Source: Eremomyces bilateralis CBS 781.70 (lineage: Eukaryota; Ascomycota; Dothideomycetes; Eremomycetales; Eremomycetaceae). Taken from it: a DNA stretch of 30,848 bases. Shown here piece by piece: positions 1-9,882 of this stretch (its first letter is position 1; each line of letters opens with the position of its first letter). Made by a program: the position numbers and the translations under genes. The DNA lies in the NCBI RefSeq assembly GCF_010015585.1, contig NW_022985071.1:278561-309408 (forward strand), read 5' to 3'. Under the pieces are notes generated by a model. The model was not told where the DNA came from. It worked only from the letters and a program-made list of their open reading frames with translations, and ran no database searches.

Positions 1-2222
1 TCCAGCTCTTCGGCCTCCTTCCATCGGCCTTGATTCCGGTACGTCGACGCCAGGTTGGCCATGCTGGTCAGCGTGTCTGGATGCTCTGTGCCGAGCAACC
101 CCGTTTCTATTTCGAGCACCTGGGAATACGCAATCTCTGCCTCACTCCATCGTCCGTCGGCGTCAAGACACGTTCCATATCTCCATTGGAGATCTATCCT
201 CCTCTTCGAATCCTTCCGGACGAAGTCAGACTGCAGCACAACGCGCACGTGCGGCAGGTACGCCCTCCATATGCTACGGTTCGTGTAGGTATTATCCGGA
301 AAAATCTCCTCTAGTCGCACAATTGCCTTTTCGGTCCACTGGGCCAGTTGATCGTTCTCTTGGAGCCAATTACGAGCAGCTACATGTACTAAACGATGAA
401 GATCGACCGTAAGTCCGGCCGGATGTTTGCTAAGAAATGAATACGCATGAAGCGTCCCGATAGCGTCTGTCTCCTTCTTACGAGATGGACCAGGTGGAAA
501 AAGACACTGTGGGATCTCTTTTGGTTCAACACATGCTGTTAGCGATAAGTAGTCCGCCGCCAGGGAGTCGTGCTGCCGAATTCGCTCGAACGATATTAGC
601 CATGTTATGGCCACTGGGTTCTTGATATTATCGTATCTGCCGTTATCCTCAAAGTCTTCGCTTAGAAGTTCAATTATAGACTCGTCCTGCTCATCGAGTA
701 AGGAAAGATAGTCCGCGATCGAGATGCCGTTCGCATTAATATACGCTGCCGCCTGAACGATGGCGAGCGGAAGGTAAGTCAGCTGCGTAAGCAAGTTTTC
801 GGTTGCGGTTTGGTAGGGCGCTATATCGAGTCCGTTCAGGCATTTCTGCAGGAGCTCCGAAGCCGCCTCTAGGTTCATCTCCTGCACTTCTACCAAGTTC
901 TGAGGCGCTAGCTTAGTAGCGAGCTTCCTATCTCGCGTCGTAAAGAGGATACTTCCCTTATTGCTCCTTGGAAGGCAGTCGAGGAGACGGATAGATTGCC
1001 TAGCGGTTGATTTTCCCACCCACATATCCATGTCGTCGGCGTTGTCAAACACCATGAGCCATTGGCCCGCGCCTTCGCCACTGAGGTATTTCTGAACCAG
1101 TCGCCTCACATCTACTCCTTGCTCATCTCTTCCGGGTATATCTAACTCTTCGGCTACTGCCGAGTACGCCTGAAGAAGGGTTTCAGGATCGGTCGCAGGA
1201 ATCCAAAATACTGAGCGGTCCCTCTGTTTCTCCGTGATCCGATAGGCTATCTCAATCGCTAACTGCGTCTTCCCCACCCCCCCAAGTCCAGTGATTGCGA
1301 CCTTCGTGGTTTGGCCATGTCGGAAGAGTAGCTTCTCAATTCGAGAAAGCTCGGATTCGCGACCGGTGAAGCGAGGATTGCGGTCGAAAGAGATAGTACG
1401 TGCCAACTTTCGCGCTATAAAATGGAGCACATTAGCAAAGAGATACGCACATTCGAAATCAAAGGTCCTACATGGACGCGAGCTGGTGTGCTCGGAGTCC
1501 TCGATCTCTCGTCGCAGCCTTCTTATTGCATGCTTTCGCCCTTCGCCATAAATAGGCAGTAAGAAGACTTGAAAAATCCCAAGAAGGCAGTATGCCATAT
1601 CCTCCTCTTTAGTCGTTTGTCGCTTCTTAACCCATCGAAACCTCTCCTCGATGCTAAAATCACAAAGCGAACGGCCTTGGAGTGCCTCGATAGCGACTTC
1701 AGTTCTATCGTAGATGCTTCGTTCGAGTGACTTCTTATCACCTAGTCGGACGTAGTCTCGGGAATAGAATTCGACGGTTTTCGGAGCGACAAGCTCTTGG
1801 AGCGTCCATCCTCGTGTGAACCATCGACTATTGCGAAAGGATGATTCCCATTCGATATGAGACACTAGACCGTCCGGCGTGCGTACCGAAACATCGGATA
1901 GATAGACGTAACATCGTGCGGCATTCTGGTACCAGAGAAACATAGAGTTAATCGCCTCTGCAAACTCGGCACTATTCGATTTGTCAATACAGCAGGTGTC
2001 CACCCAGAAATAGGATAGACCGTCAGCTTTCGCTTGACCTCCGCAGAATACCAGCTTCTGGTATCCAACCTTCTGCTTTCCGGCACCATCCGTGATGTCC
2101 TTGAATGTGACTTCATCGCTGTCGCTTCCCCACGTATGAGAAAGTATGGCATAAGGATGGATCGTGGTTTGGAATGTCTCCAGGCTGAACCCACCGTTGC
2201 CGTCGAGCTTTAAGAGGCGCAT
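1..2222 (-). CDS. HET-NB-ARC-TPR NLR-type protein, 3' end beyond window
   Basis: One uninterrupted minus-strand frame runs from an ATG at 2220-2222 to the left edge, giving about 740 residues without a stop. Residues 1-150 are a HET (heterokaryon incompatibility) domain: YAILSHTWG near residue 24, WVDTCCIDKS near 90 and RWFTRGWTLQEL from about 133, the three classical HET blocks. A nucleotide-binding domain follows, with P-loop GLGGVGKT at 312-319 and Walker B-like LMVFDNADD near 389-397. The visible end (about 695-740) holds tetratricopeptide repeats of the fungal NLR kind (TEHPDTLTSMANLASTYRNQ). By family knowledge such proteins are intracellular STAND receptors: TPRs sense, NB-ARC oligomerises, and HET triggers cell death in non-self recognition. 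The start is chosen because the HET domain normally begins with MRLL- or MWLL-like residues. No intron is needed. The specific ligand is unknown. Confidence 0.93.
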   Translation of the reverse strand, partial: MRLLKLDGNGGFSLETFQTTIHPYAILSHTWGSDSDEVTFKDITDGAGKQKVGYQKLVFCGGQAKADGLSYFWVDTCCIDKSNSAEFAEAINSMFLWYQNAARCYVYLSDVSVRTPDGLVSHIEWESSFRNSRWFTRGWTLQELVAPKTVEFYSRDYVRLGDKKSLERSIYDRTEVAIEALQGRSLCDFSIEERFRWVKKRQTTKEEDMAYCLLGIFQVFLLPIYGEGRKHAIRRLRREIEDSEHTSSRPCRTFDFECAYLFANVLHFIARKLARTISFDRNPRFTGRESELSRIEKLLFRHGQTTKVAITGLGGVGKTQLAIEIAYRITEKQRDRSVFWIPATDPETLLQAYSAVAEELDIPGRDEQGVDVRRLVQKYLSGEGAGQWLMVFDNADDMDMWVGKSTARQSIRLLDCLPRSNKGSILFTTRDRKLATKLAPQNLVEVQEMNLEAASELLQKCLNGLDIAPYQTATENLLTQLTYLPLAIVQAAAYINANGISIADYLSLLDEQDESIIELLSEDFEDNGRYDNIKNPVAITWLISFERIRQHDSLAADYLSLTACVEPKEIPQCLFPPGPSRKKETDAIGTLHAYSFLSKHPAGLTVDLHRLVHVAARNWLQENDQLAQWTEKAIVRLEEIFPDNTYTNRSIWRAYLPHVRVVLQSDFVRKDSKRRIDLQWRYGTCLDADGRWSEAEIAYSQVLEIETGLLGTEHPDTLTSMANLASTYRNQGRWKEAEEL

Positions 2223-3247
2223 CGTTGGTCGCAGGAATCGACAGATCGTCGTTATCGAGAAATCGTGACGCCTGGTCTGGGAAATTCGAACCACATGTTA
2301 GCTGGCACATCAAGACAGACGACGATGAACAATGTGATTAGGCACAAGGCTGCGGAGGTTTCGATTATACAAGGCTGAGCGACACCGATTGTGGCTTGTC
2401 GAGCCTGACGGTCTGCATCGCCTCTCTTCCATCCTCTCTCGTGCATGTCTTCGTCAACCGTAGTTGGCACATTATGTCGATAAGTCGAAGATGCATACGG
2501 CTAACATCTGTTTAAGATCGTCTCAGACGGAGAGTCATCGAGAAACTCGGACATGTGGCTGGTCGTTCAAATTCATACATTACGCTGACTCTCAAGTTCT
2601 GGGTCTGGTGCTTGCCTTCACAGTTCACGCTGGTTTCCTTCACACAGGGACACTTAGTGACACCCAAGAGCGTTAGTCTGCCAAGGCCATCATTAGGGAG
2701 ACCTGTTAGGTCATAGTAATTTACAATGTACTAGTTATTATATAATAGCCCCATGACTGTATGGGTCGCCGAAAGAGGAAGTGCGATCGGCTGCTAGTAG
2801 CTACCGACCTGCATGGTCGAAATATCTAAGATCGCTTCCAACACAACGCATGCTCTGGATAAAGGACTTCTAGCATTACAACGGGATTATATGACTTAGG
2901 ATCATTCGTTTATGGCTTTTTGAAAAGAAACTACGATGATGGTGGCGTTGTAGCATAGACATAGTATCTCAGCGTTAAAGATGCATTCCGAGTGCTGCCC
3001 TGAAATTGGCCGACCGGCGACCACGGAATCGTAATTTTTATGGTTCACGCCGTCTCATATGTTTAAGATGGGCCGGGAAACGGATTTTATAAGGATTTAT
3101 AAGAATTACAATATCCATAGAGCCTCTGAGTGGGGTTGAAGTCAAAGTACCTCGAATTCGTTCCAGCACAGCGGGCGTTCCATCACGCAGGGGGGGAGGT
3201 TAAGTTAAATACAAGGGAAAAGACTAAGTTGTCCGAAATAGGCTTAG

Positions 3248-3267
3248 CCTAGGGGTACCTAGGGGTA
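3248..3267. repeat. Two-copy 10-bp tandem repeat CCTAGGGGTA
   Basis: Two exact adjacent copies of CCTAGGGGTA, preceded by GGCTTAGCC at 3241-3249, which overlaps the first copy. The whole patch can fold on itself (CCTAGG is self-complementary). It lies in gene-poor DNA 0.4 kb before the helicase relic. Function unknown. Confidence 0.6.
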
Positions 3268-3585
3268 ATGGGCAGTGAAAGGAATGTTAGGGCAGTAGAA
3301 ACCAACAGAGGCATCTTGCGACACCAGCGGCGGGCAATATACCATAATTCAGAGGCGGCTCACCCCCAACTCACCCAAACCACTGCCCAAAACGTGATCC
3401 CGCCTGAGCGGACGAAGCGCCAAGGCTCACCCGAAACTCACCCAGTCAGCACTCTTGTGCTTGCTTGAAGTAGAGAGTGTTGAATGGGACATCGCCTTTG
3501 GTGGAGTTTATGCTGGTTACAAAGTGGGTGGCGTGGGTGGTTACAAACCGGGGGGTCCTCTCTTGGCCGTCTTGGGCCAACGACT

Positions 3586-3616
3586 CGGAGGGTAGGGGTA
3601 TATCTTACTAAGACAT
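3586..3616 (+). repeat. Dispersed motif, copy A
   Basis: GAGGGTAGGGGTA (3588-3600) followed by TATCTTACTAAGACAT (3601-3616). The same arrangement, with changes, occurs at 7427-7466, 7548-7576 and 30431-30470. This copy sits about 70 bp before the first recognisable helicase-relic codons. Confidence 0.6.
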
Positions 3617-3685
3617 TGGGCCCTCAAATAATTCAATGGGTGATCACTGATCAGGCAGGAGACGGCATCACGGCATAGATTATCG

Positions 3686-5191
3686 AACCCTGTTCTTCGT
3701 GCCGCGCGTACGGGCGTCGCAGCTTGTAGTCTCTCCGTGTCGACACTAGTTATACTCTTTTTCGTCTTCCTGTTCAGGATGTCAAGTCTCTCGATCCCCT
3801 CCGGCCGGCTGCCCGGCTGCTTTTTAAGCCGCTCAGGGCACTTTCCGGGGTAGCTCTATACGGTATCTGATCATCGACGAAAAAAATGTATAATCGGCCT
3901 TCGCCAGCTCTCCTATATTGACCGTCGTTGCCGCGAGATCTTTCCTGGCGTAGACAAGTCTTTCGGTGGTCTCTGTATTCTCCTCTTTGGCGACTTCTTC
4001 CAGCTTCCTCCGGTCTTGGAAACTGCTCTTTATAACCAGAAGAGACATCTAAAGCTAGATGAATAGTATGGACGTAATATCTACTACTAATTCGAGCGAA
4101 CGATTAAGCTTAATGAAGTCGTTCGGTAGCAGGGTAATATCGTTAAGTCAATTCAGTTCCACCAGGCTCTCGATTATCTGCGGATAGGCTCCGCAGCCCG
4201 TGACGACTGGACACTGCTTAGTACACGAGTATAGGCCATGCTTCAGTCTGAGGAGGTGGCATCGTTCCGGGACGCTCTCCGTATCTTCGGTAAGAAAACG
4301 CCTGTCGCCGTGTTTAACTATCGTCGTTTACACGATCTCTGTTCTCCTGTAATGATGTGTCGAGCAATTCACGAAGGAGGGGCAGAGGCAGAAAATGTTC
4401 CGACTAATGAGGCAAGAAACCTCTATTCTAAGATTCCGATGGCGTTGGGAACCCGTGTTATATTGACAGAGAATCTCTAGACCCAACGAGGCCTAGTGAA
4501 CGGTGCGGTGGGAACAGTACGTGATATTCGCTGGCAGACTAGTGCTAATATCCAGAAGGATCCTTCTTCTATACTCCTCGTTCAATTCGATCGATATGAG
4601 GGACCGACGTTGGACGTAGGCAGCTTTGTCTTGGTCCCAATCCTCCCATCACGCCGCGAGTTCTATATCGGGAATACTTCCTGTTTACGTTCACAGTTCC
4701 CGTTGACCATCACTGATGCCATCACAACGTATAAGTCGCAGGGAATGACTCTAGCACGGGCTATGCTGGACATTTCGGAGCGGGAGTTCGCGCCTGGCCT
4801 GACCTACGTGGCAGTCTCCCGTGTAAAAATCCTTAGAGGGATCATGTTTAAGGCTCTATTCGACTTGCAGGATTTGAACCCTCGTACGGAGAGCGAGACG
4901 ATGGCGTTCCGGAAGCAGGAAGGTTGCCTTTATGCACCACAGGCCTATTTTTCCCGTGATTCTACCAAGACCTGGCAGGATTGGATTCCACGGATCGTTC
5001 TGATTGACCATATGTCAACACGTTGGTATTTGCCTAGTGGTGATAATACATCGTGTAGTTCTGATCTAATCTACAGTACCATATTTTTCAGTAGAAACTT
5101 CTATGCAACCCTCCGATCCAGGAAGCGGTGGGGCCTTGAGCTCGAGATCAAACAACTCTTTGCAAACTTTATCAATGTACCGGGACGTTGA
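3686..5191 (+). pseudogene. Decayed Pif1-type helicase (possible Helitron or repeat-borne origin)
   Basis: Mostly one plus frame reads as a fungal Pif1-like helicase lacking its start. Recognisable blocks in order are LRAARTGVAA (3698-3727), LFRLPVQ (about 3760), YLIIDE (about 3865), QLSYIDRRCREIFP (3905-3946), LLFGDFFQLPPV (about 3990), LNEVVR (4109-4126), the motif V region around 4455-4530 (ALGTRVILTENL, then NGAVGTV) and motif VI (AITTYKSQGMTL, YVAVSRVK) at about 4715-4830. The Walker A region upstream is not found. In-frame stops lie at 4064, 4088, 4127, 4232 and 4478, and small frameshifts lie near 3740 and 3885. In living relatives such helicases unwind DNA; many fungal copies belong to Helitrons or other repeats. 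No second Helitron domain (Rep) is visible here, so the origin stays open. This copy cannot make the full protein. Confidence 0.85.
4921..4950 (+). repeat. 30-bp exact repeat, copy 1 (in helicase relic tail)
   Basis: These 30 bases, beginning AGGTTGCCTTTATG and ending CAGGCCTATTT, recur exactly at 7348-7377. The flanks differ on both sides. Here the segment lies in the helicase reading frame after the conserved motifs (residues read EGCLYAPQAYF). Confidence 0.85.
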
Positions 5192-6926
5192 CCCAGAATC
5201 AAGGTGCAGCTCAATGCCACGCTCCGTACAAGCCTCAACTATCTTCTCAAAATAATGCCGCGCAAGGGCCGGACCCGTCGGCCCCGGCGGACAGCCCAAC
5301 TTTGGTGTGGGCGTATCATCTGCGCAGTCCAGCACCTCATCTAGGTATACGTGCCGCAGACCTTCCATCTCGACCACGTTACTCTCGAGCAGCGCGACGA
5401 TTCCACTGGCAATCGCCTTAAAGTCGCCCCCGCGGAGTCGCTGCCACCTGTTCGGCCGCAGTACCAACACTTCCGTAGTGTTCGGAACGCAATACTGAAA
5501 GAATTCGACTGATCGAGCATGGGAGCCGCAGTTATCCGATCTACCTTCCCAATTGCTGCTCGCGCCCCCGTTGTTGCCCTTAGGTGTTTCTTCTTCCTCT
5601 TCCCTGTCGATCTCCATTGTCATCGAACCGAGCAGGATGTCTCCTATATCCAGCGTCATAATTGTGACGCAGTGGTAAAGGTCGATGACTTCTTCAGGCC
5701 GGAACTTAGAGCAGCGATAGCCCCTCAACTCGCCAATCTCATCCCCGAATATAAGAGTCTTCAAAGTTTCGCCATGCCTTTCTCCTAGCCAGCCTATAGT
5801 GTTATCGAAGTCGTTGAACCCACAGTCTTTAACGATAAAAGTTCTTAGCGCCTTCGCGCTGTCGATAAATGCATTTACAGCGTGTTTGACGTACTCCCCG
5901 TCGTACTCCTCGTTGCCCGCGCGCTCGATGAACAGGTGCTCGACAGACGACGAGGCCGATGGCAATCCCAAGCCGGGGATATCTGGGTCCACTAACGGGT
6001 CGTCGTCATTGACGTCGGCCTCGTTTATCCACAGGCCTCCGAGGTAGATTTTCCGGATGTTGGGGAGAAGGAATACCGGCGCTACGTTGATGGCCCATAG
6101 GCCTGAGTACCTCTCGAAGTCGGGAGGATAGAAGTCGCGATGCGGAACGGTGATCATCACTGTGTGCAGAGATTCGAAACCTGGTGGCCAGAGGGGCTCG
6201 GGTTTCATTTCGTGAAAGGCACGGATGGCATTACAGAAGAAGTTGCGGGTTGGATCGACTGCATAGTCTTGACTGGGAGGGCTCAGCTTGCCTATTCCTT
6301 TGCGATTGTAAGCTACGGACGATTACTTACGACGACCGATGGGAAGCCCAAAACTCTTCCGTGATCTCATCAAGTTTATCCTGATTAGGCGGGGGAAAGA
6401 GAGAGATGGTCTTGACGGTATGGACTCGGGAAGACAAAGCAAGCAAGCCGGTTTCGAGTGCTTCCAGATTCCCATTTCGAATTTGAGAAATGCCAAAGGC
6501 AGGTATACCGATCGCCCCCAGGGTTTTGCAAACGGTCTCAGCCAGAGCAGCAAGCTTCGCCTCGCTAACATGACCAGTTAGCCTACATTTATGGTAGCTG
6601 TTGAGACCTTCGAAAGTCCGAAGATGCCATGCCGCAACATTGTCCGTTGCAACATTGCGAAGTTGCCTAAGAATTGCAGCCGGCTCTTGGTCCGAAAATG
6701 TCCGGTAGGAGTAGTAGTATTTTTGGTGCTTTTCAATAATGTGCCGCGAAAGATTGAAAACTTGTTTGTCCACTAGGGCAAGATCTAGATGGAATAGAGG
6801 ATCGAGGTGGTGGTAAATCATCTCAACAACTTCTAGTGGAAGAGAGTGGATGCCCATGATTGTAGCAATGGCACTTGCTGTATGCTCGTTTTGGATCAAC
6901 AAGCTGGGTTGCGAGTAGTCTACCAA
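5066..6926 (-). CDS. F-box protein, two exons (join 6926-6331, 6272-5066)
   Basis: Two minus-strand exons of 596 and 1207 nt are joined by a 58-bp intron (6273-6330; donor GTAAGT, acceptor CTCCCAG) and give 600 residues. The intron phase fits: TC plus T makes Ser. Near the N terminus is an F-box-like segment (IHSLPLEVVEMIYHHLDPLF, about residues 25-45) followed by LALVDKQVFNLSR. F-box proteins dock on Skp1 and select substrates for SCF ubiquitin ligases. The rest is a long region of the kind seen in many lineage-specific fungal F-box proteins, with an acidic run (DREEEEE) in the second exon. A second ATG at 6855-6857, immediately before the F-box, is an equally good start. The last 126 bp overlap, antisense, the end of the helicase relic frame. 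Substrate unknown. Confidence 0.8.
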
Positions 6927-7072
6927 AATAACTCCTTACAGAAAGAGACGTTGATAAGTAGCGACGTCGTGATAGGGGTTTATTGATTGATTGATTCCTG
7001 CTGTCGCACGGGATGTGCTAAATGGTTAGAAGTCAGAGTAATCTGATGATCAAGCAGCAGAGTTGTATTGGA

Positions 7073-7204
7073 GAGGTTTTGTAACCTCGAATACCATTTT
7101 ACAACTCCACTACAACCCACCTTTCTGTTAGCCATAGGTCCTAATGGAGTCTACGGTGTAAATTTTGATGATCCACAGTTGTAACTCATTTACAACAGTT
7201 GTAA
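7073..7204. repeat. Cluster of inverted TTACAAC/GTTGTAA sites and hairpins
   Basis: GAGGTT-TTGT-AACCTC (7073-7088) is a perfect 6-bp hairpin. GTTGTAA (7178-7184), a 5-nt gap, then TTACAAC (7190-7196) is a perfect 7-bp inverted repeat, followed by another GTTGTAA at 7198-7204; TTACAAC also occurs near 7100. It lies 150-280 bp upstream of the F-box start, so it may be regulatory or the remains of a small inverted-repeat element. Confidence 0.45.
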
Positions 7205-7347
7205 TCGAGTAAAGTGTAAATGCTGTAATCTTAAGCTTCAGTTATTTTATCTACACAATACAACAACTTCGCTGCTGTCACCAAATCACCCGACCCCCAA
7301 CCATTTTAGCACTACCCGTGCGACAAGATGATACCTTGGTCTGCGAC

Positions 7348-7377
7348 AGGTTGCCTTTATGCACCACAGGCCTATTT
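7348..7377 (+). repeat. 30-bp exact repeat, copy 2 (solo)
   Basis: Exact match to 4921-4950 of the helicase relic tail, with unrelated flanks and no other helicase sequence nearby. It lies about 50 bp before copy B of the dispersed motif. Confidence 0.85.
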
Positions 7378-7426
7378 ACCGTAATATACACAAGAGGTAG
7401 AGAGTTGAGCCCGACATAGTCGCCTA

Positions 7427-7466
7427 GAGGGTCGGGGTAGGTCTTAGTAAGACATTCAAAGTCAAC
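7427..7466 (+). repeat. Dispersed motif, copy B
   Basis: GAGGGTCGGGGTAG followed by GTCTTAGTAAGACATTC and AAAGTC. The core GTCTTAGTAAGAC is a perfect palindrome with a single central base. The TTCAAAGTC extension is shared with copy D at 30461-30469. Confidence 0.65.
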
Positions 7467-7547
7467 ATTATCTGGGTCCATATTCAATTCGACATTTACC
7501 TATTGTTCCCGCAGACATTAGCACAGTGCCAATGGGAAGACGATTCC

Positions 7548-7576
7548 GAGGGTGGACGTATGACTTAGTAAGACAT
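7548..7576 (+). repeat. Dispersed motif, copy C
   Basis: GAGGGTGGACGTA followed by TGACTTAGTAAGACAT, 121 bp downstream of copy B in the same orientation. It is diverged but aligned over its full length to copies A and B. Confidence 0.6.
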
Positions 7577-7843
7577 GGATGGGCATCACTATCACGAATT
7601 CACGATGCTACATACATGTACACTAAGACGACGAGGCAATAAGGCAACAAGTTTTCTATCACCACACGAGACTCAACATTCTTGAGAGCACATAGACTTC
7701 GATAACTTACAGCGTGAGCCATTCAAGCTCCTTATACTATTCATCATTGCAAACCAGAACCAAAGTACCAGCTTTTACTCCTATGCTGTAATCAGGTTGA
7801 ATACCGGCAGTCGAAGTCGCCACTCCAGCCCCTACCATCTATA

Positions 7844-8285
7844 ATGGCTTCGGTTCCGACAACCACGACGAGCGGTTCTCCGCATCCCAATTCGCATCAC
7901 CATGCACAAGACGACGAGTCACTCACTCCGCTCGAGCAAGAGGTCTTAGACGAATACACTAAAGTCCTCGAAAACCTGAACAGTGTATGTTCTCCTCAGG
8001 ATACTCTCAGGCACTCAGGCCATACTGCGACCTCCCCCGCATAGATGCACTACCTGTCTTGATTCCTTGATGGAACTTGCAATTAACGATATTATGTAGT
8101 TCTCAGCCCTCCTCGCCGACCTCGCCGCCAAACCAAGCACCCAAATCCTCGAGTCGTTGCGCGGACTGGAGCGTAAGACAAGTTTGGTGTTCACACTGCT
8201 AAAGGCGAGTGTGTATAGCATTGTGCTGCAGCAGCAGATTCTAGGGGATGAGGCGGATGAGGAGTCGGCCACTGGTGCGGAATGA
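7844..8285 (+). CDS. DAD3: DASH complex subunit Dad3 (join 7844-7984, 8100-8285)
   Basis: Two exons (141 and 186 nt) flank a 115-bp intron (donor GTATGT, branch-like ATTAAC, acceptor ATGTAG) and encode 108 residues. The conserved Dad3 core is clear: LTPLEQEVLDEYTKVLENLN at the end of exon 1, then LADLAAKPSTQILESLRGLE and SLVFTLLKASVYSIVLQQQ in exon 2. Dad3 is a small coiled-coil subunit of the fungal DASH/Dam1 complex, which forms rings on microtubules and couples kinetochores to spindle ends in mitosis. The N terminus (about 25 residues rich in Thr, Ser and His) is variable in the family. Length and intron position fit ascomycete orthologs. It converges on the uS5m gene about 0.5 kb downstream. 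Confidence 0.93.
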
Positions 8286-8779
8286 AAGAGCTGGTTCAGT
8301 CAGTGGGAAACACATTGAAAGAGCTGGCGATTCGTGGTTGCAAGGCCTAGGGGCAATGCATAAAGATGTACGGATTGCCCTGACTCCTCAATCTGGGCTT
8401 GAATCGCGAAATGGACCCCCGATGGGTTGTGAAGCGCCCTTATGCGACACACAGCTTGCGAAAAGGGCATTCGGGGCCGCGGATGAAGATTTAGCTGAAA
8501 AAGCAGTTGGATGGCTCCTATACTGGAAACGCTCCGGATATCGGAGGGCGCTACTCATCGGAGGATCTCCAGTCAGCTGTCCTCTTGATGGCACGACTGT
8601 GTGCCAGCACCTAAGGAAAGAGAGAGTAGCAAAACGAACGTCGGTGAACCAGGCTTGCACAAATACGAATAATGGTCGGATGAATACAATGTCGACATGC
8701 GACGTATAATACATACCAACTGTGCAATAAACAGTCAGCCTCAAGCTCAGCGCCATGCTATGTATGCATCGCTAGATAT
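8286..8779. other. Intergenic between convergent DAD3 and uS5m
   Basis: Must contain both 3' UTRs. Open frames of 120-150 codons on each strand cover it, but none shows a domain or fungal splice signals. No RNA gene was recognised. Confidence 0.5.
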
Positions 8780-9882
8780 CTACAACACATTCCCAGCATA
8801 GTACACTTTCCGTACATCCACCAACTTCTTCCCTCGTCCCCGTGCAACGTCTTCTGGTAGCCGTTGACTCATCAAAGCTTCATACGCCGCCTTTACCGTA
8901 TTCATTGGATTCCGTGACTTGCCCACTCGAGCTGATAGATCCGTGATGCCCGCCGCTTTACATATCTCGAAGATCAGATGCGAGACTCGCGTGCCGAACC
9001 CTTCAATCAGTCAGTACGTCTCCTCGTCACACATCGATCGAACCTACCAGGCGGCCTCGAACTCAACTCCACCTGGACCGCCCCCACCTTCCCATGCACC
9101 GTCCCAAAGATCGTCCGGCCCTCATACCGCGGCACCGGCTTCATATTCCGAATCGCATCCAGCCGCGCATGCTTCATCGCGTCCGCGAACTCCGCCGCTT
9201 TCCCCACCCCGAGCCCCAGCAACCCGTCACCATTACCCGCCAGCGCCAGGATGCTGATCGACTGGATCTTCCCCAGCCGCGTCTGGTTCACGACGCGCCG
9301 GTTAACCAGGACGCGGGTGTGGAAGCCCTTCATCTCCTTGAGGTCGAAGCCGGAGATCTTCGCTAGTCGGTCCATCGGGCCTTCGGTGTCGGTTTGTAGG
9401 CGGGTGGGCGCGGTGAAATCGCTGTCAGGTAGTTTAGGGATCGCAGGGGCGACGGACGTGGTCGGGTGGGGGGAGGAGGGGGAGTTGGATGGATAGTCGA
9501 TGGCGGATCGGAGCTTGGTGAAGTCGTCGAGGTATTCCATCCGCCAGGCGTCCGAGCGGAGTTGACCTTGGAGCGCGAGATCATTCGTGTCTATGGACTT
9601 CTCCGCTGCGATGATGGCTTCGATTTGCTGAGGAGTGTAGTACTTGGCCATGGATTGCTGCTCGGCGGAGGTGAAGGGACGGTTCTCCGACTCGGTTTGG
9701 GCGACGCGCTCCTCCACGAGCTTCATGTCCACGGCTTTGATGCTCGCATATCGAGGACGTCGTCGAGCGGGGCGAGTGGGAGTGCTAGAGAAGGGTCGGA
9801 TGGGGGTTCGGAGGTGAGAGGCTCGATGGATACATGTGGAGGAGAGGGAGAAGAGACATGTTGCTGGGCGCGAGACGCTCAT
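8780..9882 (-). CDS. MRPS5: Mitochondrial small-subunit ribosomal protein uS5m (join 9882-9048, 9000-8780)
   Basis: Exons of 835 and 221 nt are separated by a 47-bp intron (9001-9047; donor GTAGGT, branch TACTGAC, acceptor TTGAAG) and encode 351 residues. Splicing restores the family block across the junction: SSRPPG continues as [20 protein letters not shown]. The N terminus is Arg/Ser-rich without acidic residues for about 45 residues, as expected of a mitochondrial presequence. The S5 double-stranded RNA-binding fold begins around [20 protein letters not shown] and runs through [18 protein letters not shown]; the C-terminal S5 fold includes [19 protein letters not shown]. uS5m sits at the mRNA entry region of the mitoribosome and helps decoding accuracy. 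It shares a 251-bp promoter region with the divergent TRM2 gene. Confidence 0.93.

Larger units (their letters stand above)
2223..3640. other. Gene-poor stretch upstream of the HET-NLR gene
   Basis: I see no supported gene here. The part next to 2223 must carry the promoter of the HET-NLR gene, but no diagnostic site is visible. Open frames are short and have no recognisable domains. A 10-bp tandem repeat (CCTAGGGGTA twice, 3248-3267) sits just after a short palindromic GGCTTAGCC, and copy A of the dispersed motif lies at 3586-3616. Confidence 0.5.
6927..7843. other. Intergenic region with short repeats
   Basis: This region lies between the divergent F-box gene (minus) and DAD3 (plus). It contains a cluster of GTTGTAA/TTACAAC sites, the second copy of the 30-bp helicase-tail repeat, and copies B and C of the dispersed motif. 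A 69-residue open frame at 7278-7487 (minus) crosses these repeats and looks accidental. The last 200 bp should hold the DAD3 promoter. Confidence 0.5.

Noticed and set aside
7278-7487. 69-codon minus frame as a gene
   Set aside because: It spans the 30-bp repeat and motif copy B, has no domain and is probably an accident of repeat sequence.
9007-9047. uS5m read through to a stop at 9007
   Set aside because: The reading crosses a 47-bp intron; the S5 fold continues only after splicing.
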